Assembly (NCBI RefSeq): GCF_015356755.1
Contig: NZ_JADFCO010000063.1
Coordinates: 248,001 to 312,000, forward strand
DNA: 64,000 nt
Source of the DNA: Nonlabens antarcticus
Lineage (GTDB): Bacteria > Bacteroidota > Bacteroidia > Flavobacteriales > Flavobacteriaceae
Direction of reading: 5' to 3'
Positions 37,263 through 45,114 of this stretch are shown here, piece after piece. Numbering within the stretch: the first letter of the stretch is position 1; each line of letters opens with the position of its first letter. A program made the position numbers and the translations under genes. The notes beneath the pieces were generated by a model. That model was given only the letters and a program-made list of their open reading frames with translations. It was not told the DNA's origin and did no database searches.

Positions 37263-37298
37263 GGTCTAAACCTGCGGGATACCCCACAGGTCTAAACC
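37263..37298 (-). promoter_or_regulatory. Hairpin between direct repeats in the rplL-rpoB gap
   Basis: The 10-mer ggtttagacc (minus strand) occurs twice, 26 bp apart. Between the copies an 8-bp stem (cctgtggg with cccgcagg, one G:T) can form. The position between ribosomal protein and polymerase genes suggests an attenuator or RNA-processing site. Confidence 0.45.
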
Positions 37299-37320
37299 TT
37301 AATGTATTAGGTAAGATGAA

Positions 37321-37692
37321 TTACTTCAACTCAACCTCAGCACCAGCTTCTTCTAGCTGAGCTTTAAGAGCTTCTGCTTCGTCTTTAGATACACCTTCCT
37401 TGATTGGGGATGGAGCATTATCAACAAGTTCTTTAGCTTCTTTCAATCCTGCACCAGTAAGTTCTTTAACTAACTTTACTACTGCTAGTTTAGCACCACC
37501 TGGAGCTTTAAGGATTACGTCAAATTCTGACTGCTCCTCAACTTCTTCACCACCTGCTGCTGGTCCAGCCATTGCAACTGCCGCTGCTGCTGGTTCGATT
37601 CCATACTCGTCTTTAAGTATAGTCGCTAATTCGTTTACTTCTTTCACAGTAAGGTTTACTAACTTTTCTGCGAAGTCTTTTAAATCTGCCAT
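37321..37692 (-). CDS. rplL: 50S ribosomal protein L7/L12
   Basis: 123 residues. The N-terminal dimer domain is [20 protein letters not shown]. An Ala/Gly-rich hinge ([15 protein letters not shown]) and the C-terminal factor-binding domain ([40 protein letters not shown]) follow. It forms the ribosomal stalk with L10 and recruits translation GTPases such as EF-Tu and RF3, both encoded in this window. It follows rplJ by 53 bp. Confidence 0.97.
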   Translation of the reverse strand: MADLKDFAEKLVNLTVKEVNELATILKDEYGIEPAAAAVAMAGPAAGGEEVEEQSEFDVILKAPGGAKLAVVKLVKELTGAGLKEAKELVDNAPSPIKEGVSKDEAEALKAQLEEAGAEVELK

Positions 37693-37745
37693 TTCTATCG
37701 TTTTAATAAAATTTATAAATAATTAATTGCGTACTAATTTGTGTG

Positions 37746-38261
37746 TTATCTCTCTGATAACGTTTTAATGATTCCAGCAATTTTACCACCACTTGATTTA
37801 AGTGCTGATATAACATTTTTAGCTGGGCTCTGAAGAAGACCAACGATCTCTCCGATCATTTCTTCTTTAGATTTGATATCGCTTAATGCATCAATCAAGT
37901 GATCTCCTACATAAACCGTCTCTTCAATATAAGCTCCTTTCAAAACCGGCTTAGCCGACTTTTTACGGAATCCCTGAATAACCTTTGCTGGTGCATTGGC
38001 TACTTCAGAAAGCATCATTGAAGTGTTTCCTTTCAATAATTCTGGAAGCTCTCCAAAATCTTTATCAGAAGCCTCCATTGCTTTTGCAAGCAAGGTGTTC
38101 TTTACTACTGAAAGACTAACGTTAGCTTTAAAACAAGCTCTACGTAGGTTTGTTGTTTGTAATGCGTTAAGTCCAGATATATCTGCTAGATAAATGGTTG
38201 TGTTGTCAGCCAGCGTAGCAGTCAAATCCTGTATAACAGTTGCTTTTTCTTCTCTTGTCAT
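37746..38261 (-). CDS. rplJ: 50S ribosomal protein L10
   Basis: 171 residues. MTREEKATVIQDLTATLADN, then YLADISGLNALQTTNLRRAC and VVKNTLLAKAME are typical L10. The C-terminal helix that binds L7/L12 dimers ends VISALKSSGGKIAGIIKTLS. L10 anchors the stalk to 23S rRNA and in many bacteria represses its own operon. The 12-bp gap from rplA leaves no room for a classic L10 leader here, so any such control must lie elsewhere. Confidence 0.96.
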   Translation of the reverse strand: MTREEKATVIQDLTATLADNTTIYLADISGLNALQTTNLRRACFKANVSLSVVKNTLLAKAMEASDKDFGELPELLKGNTSMMLSEVANAPAKVIQGFRKKSAKPVLKGAYIEETVYVGDHLIDALSDIKSKEEMIGEIVGLLQSPAKNVISALKSSGGKIAGIIKTLSER

Positions 38262-38273
38262 TATCTAGATTTT

Positions 38274-38975
38274 TTAGTCGTCTGATGCAAAACGCTTCGT
38301 GTCGATCTGGATGCTAGGACTCATTGTGCTAGACATGTATATACTTTTGATATATACTCCTTTTGACGTCGTAGGTTTTAACTTAACTAACGTGTTGATT
38401 AATTCTCTTGCATTTCCTGCAATCTTTTCTGCATCAAAGGAAGCTTTTCCAACAGATGCGTGAATGATACCAGTTTTATCAACCTTAAAGTCAATTTTAC
38501 CAGCTTTCACATCAGCTACTGCTTTTGCAACGTCCATTGTTACTGTACCAGTCTTAGGGTTAGGCATCAAACCACGTGGACCCAAAACGCGTCCTAGCGG
38601 TCCTAACTTACCCATAACACTAGGCATCGTGATAATTACATCAACATCAGTCCAACCGTTCTTGATTTTGTCAAGATATTCATCAAGACCTACATAATCT
38701 GCACCAGCCGCTGTAGCTTCCGCTTCTTTGTCTGGAGTAACTAATGCAAGTACTTTCACATCTTTACCAGTACCATGTGGGAGTGTAACAACACCTCTAA
38801 CCATCTGGTTTGCCTTACGTGGATCCACGTTAAGACGCACTGCTAGATCTACAGAGGCATCAAAATTTACCGTTGATACATCCTTTACTAACTGGGAAGC
38901 TTCTGCAACCGTATAGGTATTAGCCCTATCGATTTTTGCATTAGTATCCTTCTGTTTTTTTGTTAATTTTGCCAT
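38274..38975 (-). CDS. rplA: 50S ribosomal protein L1
   Basis: 233 residues. [40 protein letters not shown] and the L1 signature [20 protein letters not shown] are clear. L1 forms the mobile stalk near the ribosomal E site and in many bacteria represses rplKA translation. It follows rplK by 11 bp in the usual order. Confidence 0.97.
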   Translation of the reverse strand: MAKLTKKQKDTNAKIDRANTYTVAEASQLVKDVSTVNFDASVDLAVRLNVDPRKANQMVRGVVTLPHGTGKDVKVLALVTPDKEAEATAAGADYVGLDEYLDKIKNGWTDVDVIITMPSVMGKLGPLGRVLGPRGLMPNPKTGTVTMDVAKAVADVKAGKIDFKVDKTGIIHASVGKASFDAEKIAGNARELINTLVKLKPTTSKGVYIKSIYMSSTMSPSIQIDTKRFASDD

Positions 38976-38986
38976 TGTTGTAAGTT

Positions 38987-39427
38987 TTAAGCAGGTGCGT
39001 TACCGCCCTTTACATTAATACCCAATGATCTTGCAGTACCAGCTATCATTTTCATAGCGCTTTCTACTGTAAAAGCATTTAGATCAGGCATTTTGTCTTC
39101 TGCGATCAGTTTTACCTGATCCCAGCTTATGGTTCCAACTTTCTTACGGTTAGGCTCACCACTACCAACTTTAATTTTTGCTGCTTCTAGGATTTGTACT
39201 GCTGCTGGAGGAGTTTTAATTACAAAATCAAAGGACTTATCCTTAAAAACCGTAATTGCAACTGGTAAAATCTTACCAGCCTTATCCTGGGTTCTAGCAT
39301 TGAACTGCTTACAGAACTCCATGATATTAACACCAGCCGCACCTAATGCAGGTCCTACAGGTGGAGATGGGTTTGCTGCACCACCTCTAACTTGTAACTT
39401 TACAACCTTAGATACTTCTTTAGCCAT
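38987..39427 (-). CDS. rplK: 50S ribosomal protein L11
   Basis: 146 residues. [40 protein letters not shown] and the C-terminal RNA-binding part ([32 protein letters not shown]) are typical of L11. It binds the GTPase-associated region of 23S rRNA. A 69-bp leader separates it from nusG, where an L1 autoregulatory site would be expected; I could not identify one with confidence. Confidence 0.97.
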   Translation of the reverse strand: MAKEVSKVVKLQVRGGAANPSPPVGPALGAAGVNIMEFCKQFNARTQDKAGKILPVAITVFKDKSFDFVIKTPPAAVQILEAAKIKVGSGEPNRKKVGTISWDQVKLIAEDKMPDLNAFTVESAMKMIAGTARSLGINVKGGNAPA

Positions 39428-39496
39428 TTTTAATTTATTTCAAAGTTTAACAGATATAAAGTGGAAGCCTTATACACTGCTTATAAACTGTAACAC

Positions 39497-40051
39497 TTAT
39501 ACTTTTTCTACTTGCATATAGCTTAGCTCCAATGGAGTCTTACGGCCAAATATCTTAACCATAACCTCAAGCTTACGCTTCTCTTCGTTTACTTTTTCAA
39601 TTGTACCATTGAACCCATTAAATGGACCGTCGATAACCTTGATTGTTTCACCACTCTTGAATGGGATGTTAACGTTATCAGTTTGTTCTGCAAGCTCATC
39701 GACCTTACCTAACATCCTATTAACCTCTGCTCTTCTCAATGGAACCGGCTCGCCACCTTTCGTTTCACCTAAGAAACCTATGACGCCGTTAACAGATTTA
39801 ATAATATGGGGTACCTCACCTTCAAGACGTGCTTGAACCATGATGTATCCTGGAAAATAAACCTTCTCTTTATTAATTTTTTTACCGTCTCGTATCTGCA
39901 CTACCTTTTCGGTAGGAACAAGAATTTGCTTTAAGTAATCACCTAGGTTATGGTGGTTGATTTCAGATTCAATATATTCTTTGATCTTATTTTCTTGACC
40001 GCTAACAGATCTTACTACATACCACTTCATTACATCTTTTTCCTCACTCAT
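39497..40051 (-). CDS. nusG: Transcription termination/antitermination factor NusG
   Basis: 184 residues. The NGN domain is KWYVVRSVSGQENKIKEYIE and YFPGYIMVQARLEGEVPHII. The C-terminal KOW domain has GETIKVIDGPFNGFNGTIEK. NusG binds RNA polymerase and links it to Rho or the ribosome. It lies 9 bp after secE, the standard order. Confidence 0.96.
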   Translation of the reverse strand: MSEEKDVMKWYVVRSVSGQENKIKEYIESEINHHNLGDYLKQILVPTEKVVQIRDGKKINKEKVYFPGYIMVQARLEGEVPHIIKSVNGVIGFLGETKGGEPVPLRRAEVNRMLGKVDELAEQTDNVNIPFKSGETIKVIDGPFNGFNGTIEKVNEEKRKLEVMVKIFGRKTPLELSYMQVEKV

Positions 40052-40060
40052 GTCGTAGTA

Positions 40061-40258
40061 TTATGTTGTTTTGATCCATTCAAAGTAATTGGTAATAGCC
40101 GTACTAAACACGGTATCTATTCCATAGATAATCAATGCAAAAATAACTGAAAAGACTGCCACGGTTACCGTTAGCTTTTGAGCCTCTGCCCATGTAGGCC
40201 ACGTGACAAAGTTTGTCAACTCATTGTAAGACTCCTTTACATATGTTACTAATCCCAT
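40061..40258 (-). CDS. secE: Preprotein translocase subunit SecE
   Basis: 65 residues of the short one-span SecE type. GLVTYVKESYNELTNFVTWP is the conserved amphipathic helix, followed by WAEAQKLTVTV and a single membrane span (VFSVIFALIIYGIDTVFS). It clamps SecY in the inner-membrane translocon. It starts the secE-nusG-rplKAJL-rpoBC series after tRNA-Trp. Confidence 0.95.
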   Translation of the reverse strand: MGLVTYVKESYNELTNFVTWPTWAEAQKLTVTVAVFSVIFALIIYGIDTVFSTAITNYFEWIKTT

Positions 40259-40356
40259 AATTTGAACGATCTATCGTGAATCGCTTCACTTGATTATTTC
40301 TTTGAACTTTGTAAAGAGTTCATTTGTACTGTTTCTCAACAAGTATAAACTTGTCG

Positions 40357-40377
40357 TTTTGCGCGGACTGACAGGCT
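40357..40377 (-). repeat. Duplicate of the tRNA-Trp 3' end
   Basis: 21 nt match 40469-40489 with one mismatch. The matched region covers the 3' acceptor strand and the start of the T-arm of tRNA-Trp plus 5-6 nt beyond it. It lies 112 bp downstream of the gene, as in a leftover attachment site. Confidence 0.6.
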
Positions 40378-40473
40378 TACCGTTCTTCAACGGCACAAGC
40401 TTCTCGTCTCACTACTTCATTATTTCAGTTATCATTAAAGTAAGACCCAAAGGATTTAACTCTAATCATTTTG

Positions 40474-40546
40474 CGCGGACTGAGAGGCTCGAACTCCCGA
40501 CAGCTGGTTTTGGAAACCAGTGCTCTACCAACTGAACTAAGTCCGC
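40474..40546 (-). tRNA. tRNA-Trp(CCA)
   Basis: 73 nt. Acceptor gcggact pairs with agtccgc. The anticodon stem ctggt/accag holds loop ttccaaa with anticodon CCA. The discriminator is G and the 3' CCA is not encoded. It lies between tuf and secE. Confidence 0.95.
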
Positions 40547-40581
40547 ATTCCTATTTTATGCAGTTTTATCTGCTGTAAGTA

Positions 40582-40597
40582 TGCTTTCGCGAAAGCG
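40582..40597. repeat. Dispersed 16-bp palindrome (one mismatch, intergenic)
   Basis: tgctttcgcgaaagcg, first base differs, between tuf and tRNA-Trp. Confidence 0.85.
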
Positions 40598-40626
40598 AAA
40601 ACTTTACGTATTCCCCAACAATGGGA

Positions 40627-40662
40627 AAGTATCCTATCTAAAATTCATCAGATAGGATACTT
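40627..40662 (-). terminator. Hairpin after tuf
   Basis: A 13-bp perfect stem (40627-40639 with 40650-40662) and 10-nt loop, 16 bp after the tuf stop. The T-tail is weak, so it may be a processing or partial termination site before tRNA-Trp. Confidence 0.6.
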
Positions 40663-40678
40663 ACTTTAGTTGGAAATA

Positions 40679-41866
40679 TTAATCTAATATCTCAGTCACC
40701 TGACCTGCTCCTACTGTTCTACCACCCTCACGGATTGCAAAACGAAGACCTAGGTTCAATGCGATAGGCTGGATAAGATCAACAGTAATTGTCAAGTTAT
40801 CTCCAGGCATTACCATCTCAACACCATCTGGAAGCATAATGTTTCCAGTTACATCAGTGGTACGTACGTAAAACTGTGGACGGTAGTTATTATGGAATGG
40901 AGTGTGACGTCCACCTTCTTCTTTTTTCAAGATATAAACCTCAGCTTTGAATTTAGCGTGTGGAGTTACAGATCCTGGCTTAGTAATAACCATACCACGA
41001 GAGATTTGAGATTTCTCAATACCTCTCAAAAGGATACCTGCATTATCTCCAGCCTCACCTCTATCAAGAATCTGACGGAACATTTCAATACCTGTAATAG
41101 TAGAAGTCAATTTTTGAGCTCCCATACCGATGATCTCAACAGGATCTCCAGTGTTTGCCACACCAGTCTCAATACGACCAGTTGCAACAGTACCACGACC
41201 TGTAATAGAGAATACATCCTCGATAGGCATCAAGAAAGGCTTATCTACCTCACGTGTAGGCTCCTCGATCCATGTGTCAACAGATTCCATCAATTCAAGA
41301 ACTGAATCCACCCATTTTTGCTCACCATTCAATGCACCTAGTGCAGATCCAGATATAACAGGACCATTGTCACCATCATATTCATAGAAATTCAATAGAT
41401 CACGAACTTCCATGTCTACTAATTCAAGTAACTCCTCATCATCTACCATGTCAACCTTATTAAGGAAAACAACGATACGTGGAATACCTACCTGACGTCC
41501 TAGAAGGATGTGCTCGCGCGTTTGTGGCATTGGACCATCAGTTGCAGCAACAACAAGAATAGCACCGTCCATTTGGGCAGCACCAGTTACCATGTTCTTT
41601 ACGTAATCTGCGTGACCAGGACAATCTACGTGTGCGTAGTGTCTGTTTTTAGTTTGATACTCAACGTGTGAAGAGTTGATCGTGATACCACGTTCTTTTT
41701 CTTCTGGAGCATTGTCAATTTGATCAAAACTTGTTGCCTTAGAGTAACCAGCATCTGCAAGTACTTTAGTGATTGCAGCAGTAAGAGTTGTCTTACCGTG
41801 GTCAACGTGACCAATAGTTCCTACATTAAGGTGAGGTTTCGAACGATCGTACGTTTCTTTAGCCAT
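40679..41866 (-). CDS. tuf: Elongation factor Tu
   Basis: 395 residues. GTPase motifs are [10 protein letters not shown] (G1), DCPGHADY (G3) and [10 protein letters not shown] (G4). [15 protein letters not shown] contains the switch I end, and domain 3 ends [15 protein letters not shown]. It delivers aminoacyl-tRNA to the ribosome. It sits directly downstream of four tRNA genes and upstream of tRNA-Trp, a common arrangement in Bacteroidota. Confidence 0.98.
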   Translation of the reverse strand: MAKETYDRSKPHLNVGTIGHVDHGKTTLTAAITKVLADAGYSKATSFDQIDNAPEEKERGITINSSHVEYQTKNRHYAHVDCPGHADYVKNMVTGAAQMDGAILVVAATDGPMPQTREHILLGRQVGIPRIVVFLNKVDMVDDEELLELVDMEVRDLLNFYEYDGDNGPVISGSALGALNGEQKWVDSVLELMESVDTWIEEPTREVDKPFLMPIEDVFSITGRGTVATGRIETGVANTGDPVEIIGMGAQKLTSTITGIEMFRQILDRGEAGDNAGILLRGIEKSQISRGMVITKPGSVTPHAKFKAEVYILKKEEGGRHTPFHNNYRPQFYVRTTDVTGNIMLPDGVEMVMPGDNLTITVDLIQPIALNLGLRFAIREGGRTVGAGQVTEILD

Positions 41867-41977
41867 AATTATAATCTTAGTTTATATTAGTGTTTCAATT
41901 AAAAACTGAGACGGAAATAAAACCAAATCAGCTTATACTATCTAGGGTCTCCCGGAGAGACCTTATTCTTTATTTAG

Positions 41978-42049
41978 AGCCAATGATGAGATTTGAACTC
42001 ATGACCTCTTCCTTACCAAGGAAACGCTCTACCCCTGAGCTACACCGGC
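41978..42049 (-). tRNA. tRNA-Thr(GGT)
   Basis: 72 nt. Acceptor gccggtg pairs with cattggc (two G:T). Anticodon loop ttggtaa gives GGT. T-loop sequence gttcaaat is present. 111 nt upstream of the tuf start. Confidence 0.93.
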
Positions 42050-42061
42050 TTATGGTGTTAT

Positions 42062-42077
42062 CGCTTTCGCGAAAGCG
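42062..42077. repeat. Dispersed 16-bp palindrome (exact copy, between tRNA genes)
   Basis: Exact cgctttcgcgaaagcg between tRNA-Thr(GGT) and tRNA-Gly. Confidence 0.95.
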
Positions 42078-42154
42078 AAATAGCCGAGGGCTTTTTTATC
42101 ACTAAAACACACATAGCATTTAAGTGAGATTCCCGCCCTAGCGGAAAATATTTG

Positions 42155-42227
42155 AGCGAGAGACCGGGTTCGAACCGGCGACATTCAGCTTGGAAGGCTG
42201 ACGCTCTACCAACTGAGCTACTCTCGC
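42155..42227 (-). tRNA. tRNA-Gly(TCC)
   Basis: 73 nt. Acceptor gcgagag pairs with ctctcgc. Anticodon stem tcagc/gctga, loop cttccaa, anticodon TCC. Confidence 0.95.
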
Positions 42228-42260
42228 AATTACCATCATAATGACGGTCTTAATTAAATG

Positions 42261-42342
42261 TGGGGAGAGCAGGATTCGAACCTGCGAAGACGTAGTCAGC
42301 GGAGTTACAGTCCGCCCTCGTTGGCCGCTTGAGTATCTCCCC
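42261..42342 (-). tRNA. tRNA-Tyr(GTA)
   Basis: 82 nt, with a long variable arm as expected for bacterial tRNA-Tyr. Acceptor ggggaga/tctcccc; anticodon loop ctgtaac, anticodon GTA. Confidence 0.95.
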
Positions 42343-42378
42343 TCAATCTAATTATTTCAATTTTTCAAAAAACTTAAG

Positions 42379-42452
42379 AGCCGATGGAGGGACTCGAACC
42401 CACGACCTGCTGATTACAAATCAGCTGCTCTAGCCAGCTGAGCTACATCGGC
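42379..42452 (-). tRNA. tRNA-Thr(TGT)
   Basis: 74 nt. Acceptor gccgatg pairs with catcggc. Anticodon stem gctga/tcagc, loop tttgtaa, anticodon TGT. It is the first gene of the tRNA-tuf unit. Confidence 0.95.
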
Positions 42453-42501
42453 TTATGTGAGATTTAAAGCGCCACACGCTCCCATTATTTCTAACGGACT
42501 G

Positions 42502-42534
42502 CAAATGTAAGCCTATTTTTTAATTAGCAAAAAA
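42502..42534 (-). promoter_or_regulatory. Promoter of the tRNA-tuf operon
   Basis: Minus strand: ttttttg (42534-42528) and TACATTTG (42509-42502), 18 nt apart, match the -33 TTG and -7 TAnnTTTG elements of Bacteroidota. It lies 50 bp before tRNA-Thr(TGT). Confidence 0.65.
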
Positions 42535-42620
42535 TAATTGAAGAAAAATATTTAGCTCAAGGTTATATTTTTTTTAATCTACATGTAAAAGCCCTCCTAT
42601 TTCTAGATAATGTTATATCG

Positions 42621-43499
42621 TTATTTATTTCTGGGATGAGCTTTACGATGAATATCCTTTAATGCTTGCATGCTAGTATGCGTATAAACCTGGGTACTTG
42701 CAAGACTCGTGTGTCCCAGCAATTCTTTCACCGCATTTAAATCTGCACCCTGATCCAGTAAATGAGTAGCAAACGTATGCCTCAATATATGTGGACTCAC
42801 CTTTACTTTGAGACTGACTTGTTTAAAATAATCAGTAACGACTCTATAAATTAATGACGCATAGACTGGATTACCTGAATCGGTTATAAAAAAATGATTT
42901 TCATTATCGGTTGTTAGCGGGTTTCTTAAATTTAGGTAATCGGTTAGTATTTGAGTAGAAGATTTCAATAGTGGAACGATTCGTTCTTTATTCCGTTTTC
43001 CTAAAATCTTTACTCGATCCTGAGAAATTTGTACCGCATCAAGGGTCAGTCCCATCAATTCTGCACGGCGCATTCCTGTAACATACAATAATTCAATCAT
43101 GGCTCTATTCCTAACCTCTGCAAACGAATCTTCATTATAAGGCTGATTGAACAGGTCGCTTAGTTCTTTTTGAGAAAATGGAACTTGTACTTTTTTGGCG
43201 ATTTTCAAGCTTTTGTGCAATACCATCATATTAGAATCTAAGTGGTTCTGTGCTCTCAAGTATTTATAATAAGATTTGAGCGATGACATTTTGCGATTGA
43301 TGGTCCTACTTGTCAGCGCTGCATCCATCAATTCTGACATCCACTGCCGCACCATGGAGTAATTAGCGTCTTTCAGATCCACTTCATGTTCCTTAATGAA
43401 TTCCTGGAATTGCTCAAGATCTCTTATATAAGAACTAGAGGTATGAGCACTATAGTGCTTCTCAGATTCTAGGTATTTTTTAAATTCAGGCAGTTTCAT
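42621..43499 (-). CDS. xerC: Tyrosine recombinase XerC/XerD-type
   Basis: 292 residues. The N-terminal SAM-like DNA-binding domain is LPEFKKYLESEKHYSAHTSS, and the catalytic domain has all active residues. They are Arg144 (VTGMRRAEL), Lys168, His237 and Arg240 (SPHILRHTFATHLL), His263 (LGHTSLASTQ) and Tyr272 (QVYTH). Xer recombinases resolve chromosome dimers at dif. Bacteroidota have both XerC- and XerD-like copies, and the choice here is tentative. ATG 43499 is used because the codon before it is TTG. The gene starts just past the rpsU terminator. Confidence 0.88.
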   Translation of the reverse strand: MKLPEFKKYLESEKHYSAHTSSSYIRDLEQFQEFIKEHEVDLKDANYSMVRQWMSELMDAALTSRTINRKMSSLKSYYKYLRAQNHLDSNMMVLHKSLKIAKKVQVPFSQKELSDLFNQPYNEDSFAEVRNRAMIELLYVTGMRRAELMGLTLDAVQISQDRVKILGKRNKERIVPLLKSSTQILTDYLNLRNPLTTDNENHFFITDSGNPVYASLIYRVVTDYFKQVSLKVKVSPHILRHTFATHLLDQGADLNAVKELLGHTSLASTQVYTHTSMQALKDIHRKAHPRNK

Positions 43500-43511
43500 C
43501 AAAAAAGCGCA

Positions 43512-43553
43512 TAAAAAAAACGATCCGATAAATTTAGTGATTTATCGGATCGT
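43512..43553 (-). terminator. Terminator of rpsU
   Basis: A 14-bp perfect stem (43520-43533 with 43540-43553) and 6-nt loop, followed by eight T on the minus strand. Confidence 0.88.
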
Positions 43554-43576
43554 CAGTATTACTATTAGGCAAAGAA

Positions 43577-43771
43577 CTATAGGTTCTCCGCATCTCTTAA
43601 GTGCTGGATGTATTCAGCTTTAATTTTTTGTGCGCGATTTGCAACAGATGGTTTAGTGAACTGCTGTCTTCTGCGTAGTTCACGCATTTTTCCTGTACGA
43701 TCAAACTTGCGTTTAAAGCGTTTCAGGGCTCTGTCGATATTTTCTCCGTCTTTAACTGGTATAATTAACAT
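43577..43771 (-). CDS. rpsU: 30S ribosomal protein S21
   Basis: 64 residues. MLIIPVKDGENIDRALKRFK is the conserved start and RKFDRTGKMRELRRRQQFTK the basic core. In Bacteroidota, bS21 helps hide the 3' end of 16S rRNA, so most mRNAs there lack Shine-Dalgarno function. This gene has one of near-perfect strength at 43778-43787, a known arrangement for autoregulation of rpsU. It has its own promoter box and terminator. Confidence 0.95.
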   Translation of the reverse strand: MLIIPVKDGENIDRALKRFKRKFDRTGKMRELRRRQQFTKPSVANRAQKIKAEYIQHLRDAENL

Positions 43772-43777
43772 AGTATC

Positions 43778-43787
43778 ATCACCTCCT
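43778..43787 (-). promoter_or_regulatory. Strong Shine-Dalgarno of rpsU
   Basis: AGGAGGTGAT on the minus strand is fully complementary to the 3' end of 16S rRNA, 6 nt before the ATG. Upstream bases extend the match. Such a site is exceptional in this window. Confidence 0.85.
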
Positions 43788-43800
43788 CTCTTTGGGATGG

Positions 43801-43808
43801 CAAAAATA
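43801..43808 (-). promoter_or_regulatory. Promoter -7 box of rpsU
   Basis: TATTTTTG on the minus strand, 29 nt before the ATG, so the mRNA leader would just include the Shine-Dalgarno. Confidence 0.55.
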
Positions 43809-43862
43809 CGTTATTAATTGATATCCTAAACTATTAATTGATTTTTTACTAGGGTCTTTTTA

Positions 43863-43902
43863 AAAGTCTGGCTCACTAAAGGTAAATGGTAAGCCAGACT
43901 TT
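43863..43902 (-). terminator. Terminator after the acyl-CoA dehydrogenase gene
   Basis: An 11-bp stem (aaagtctggct with agccagacttt), 18-nt loop and T-rich tail on the minus strand. Confidence 0.7.
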
Positions 43903-43921
43903 ATAAGAGTGGTTCCTCGAA

Positions 43922-45091
43922 CTACTTAGCAGCTGGCTTATAATCCTTGCCGTCAAGTGTCATTTTTGCAATGATCTCACGCATGATTTCACTGGTTCCA
44001 CCACCTATAGGACCTAATCTACTATCTCGAGACATTCTTGCTAATGGGTATTCTTCAATATATCCATAACCACCTAAAAATTGAAGACAACCGTAAATTA
44101 CTTCGTCTGAAATTTTAGTAGATAGCAACTTTGCCATGCTCGCCTCTTTTACTGGGTAAAGACCTTTGTCAAGTTCCTCCGCAATAGAATAATTAAAATT
44201 CTTTGCCATTTCAACCTCGCTCATCATATCTGCAAGTTTGTGACGTAGTGCTTGAAATTTATCCAAAGACTTACCGAATGCCGTACGGTCCTTCATATAT
44301 CCCACCGTATATTCTAAAGCATATTCTGCACGTGCATGACCATTTATAGCCATAATCAATCGCTCTAGTGCAAAGTGTTGCATGATATAAGGGAAGCCTT
44401 TTCCTTCTTCTCCCATCAAATTTTCTACTGGAATGCGTACATCATTAAATCCTATCTCTCCAGTATCACTAGCTCTCCATCCTAATTTATTCAATTTAGT
44501 AGCGCTTATTCCTGGAGTTTCACGATCCATAACAAATATGGAAATACCACGACCTTTAGCGTCGGGATCTGTTTTTGCAGCAATAACTAAGTAGTCAGAA
44601 TAAACACCATTTGTAATAAAGGTCTTTGAACCATTGATCACATAATGATCACCATCTTTTACAGCTGTTGTTCTCATTCCAGCAACATCACTCCCACCGA
44701 ATGGCTCTGTAATACACAGGCATCCTATTTTATCACCAACTAGTGTAGGCACTAGGTATTCTTGTTTTATTCTCTCATCACCTTCTTTCAATAAGTGTTG
44801 AGCTCCTAAAAATGCCTGAACCCACATTGCAGCAGCAAAGCCACCAGAATTTATACGTTGCATTTCTTCCAGAAAAATAACAGTATAGAAAAAATCAAGG
44901 TCTAATCCTCCATACTCTTCAGGATAATACAACCCGAAGTAGCCCATATCGCCCATTTTCTTAAAAATGTCACGATCTATTTGGCCAGTTTCTTCCCATC
45001 TTTCAATGTGAGGCACTGCTTCTTTTTTGAGAAATTCTCTAAAACTTTGTCGGAACGCGTTATGTTCTTCCGTGAAATATTTTGAATACAT
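43922..45091 (-). CDS. Acyl-CoA dehydrogenase
   Basis: 389 residues with the three ACAD domains. Flavin/substrate-binding motifs are CLCITEPFGGSDVAGMRTTA and KTFITNGVYSDYLVIAAKTD. The C-terminal helical domain has QFLGGYGYIEEYPLARMSRD and the terminal GGTSEIMREIIAKMTL. The catalytic Glu fits the Gly-Gly-Thr-Ser-Glu region of this subgroup, though its exact position needs alignment. It oxidises acyl-CoA in fatty acid or branched-chain amino acid breakdown. A promoter box within the end of the upstream HhH gene suggests separate expression. Confidence 0.88.
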   Translation of the reverse strand: MYSKYFTEEHNAFRQSFREFLKKEAVPHIERWEETGQIDRDIFKKMGDMGYFGLYYPEEYGGLDLDFFYTVIFLEEMQRINSGGFAAAMWVQAFLGAQHLLKEGDERIKQEYLVPTLVGDKIGCLCITEPFGGSDVAGMRTTAVKDGDHYVINGSKTFITNGVYSDYLVIAAKTDPDAKGRGISIFVMDRETPGISATKLNKLGWRASDTGEIGFNDVRIPVENLMGEEGKGFPYIMQHFALERLIMAINGHARAEYALEYTVGYMKDRTAFGKSLDKFQALRHKLADMMSEVEMAKNFNYSIAEELDKGLYPVKEASMAKLLSTKISDEVIYGCLQFLGGYGYIEEYPLARMSRDSRLGPIGGGTSEIMREIIAKMTLDGKDYKPAAK

Positions 45092-45114
45092 AGAAAGTAC
45101 TTATAGTTTTTTTA

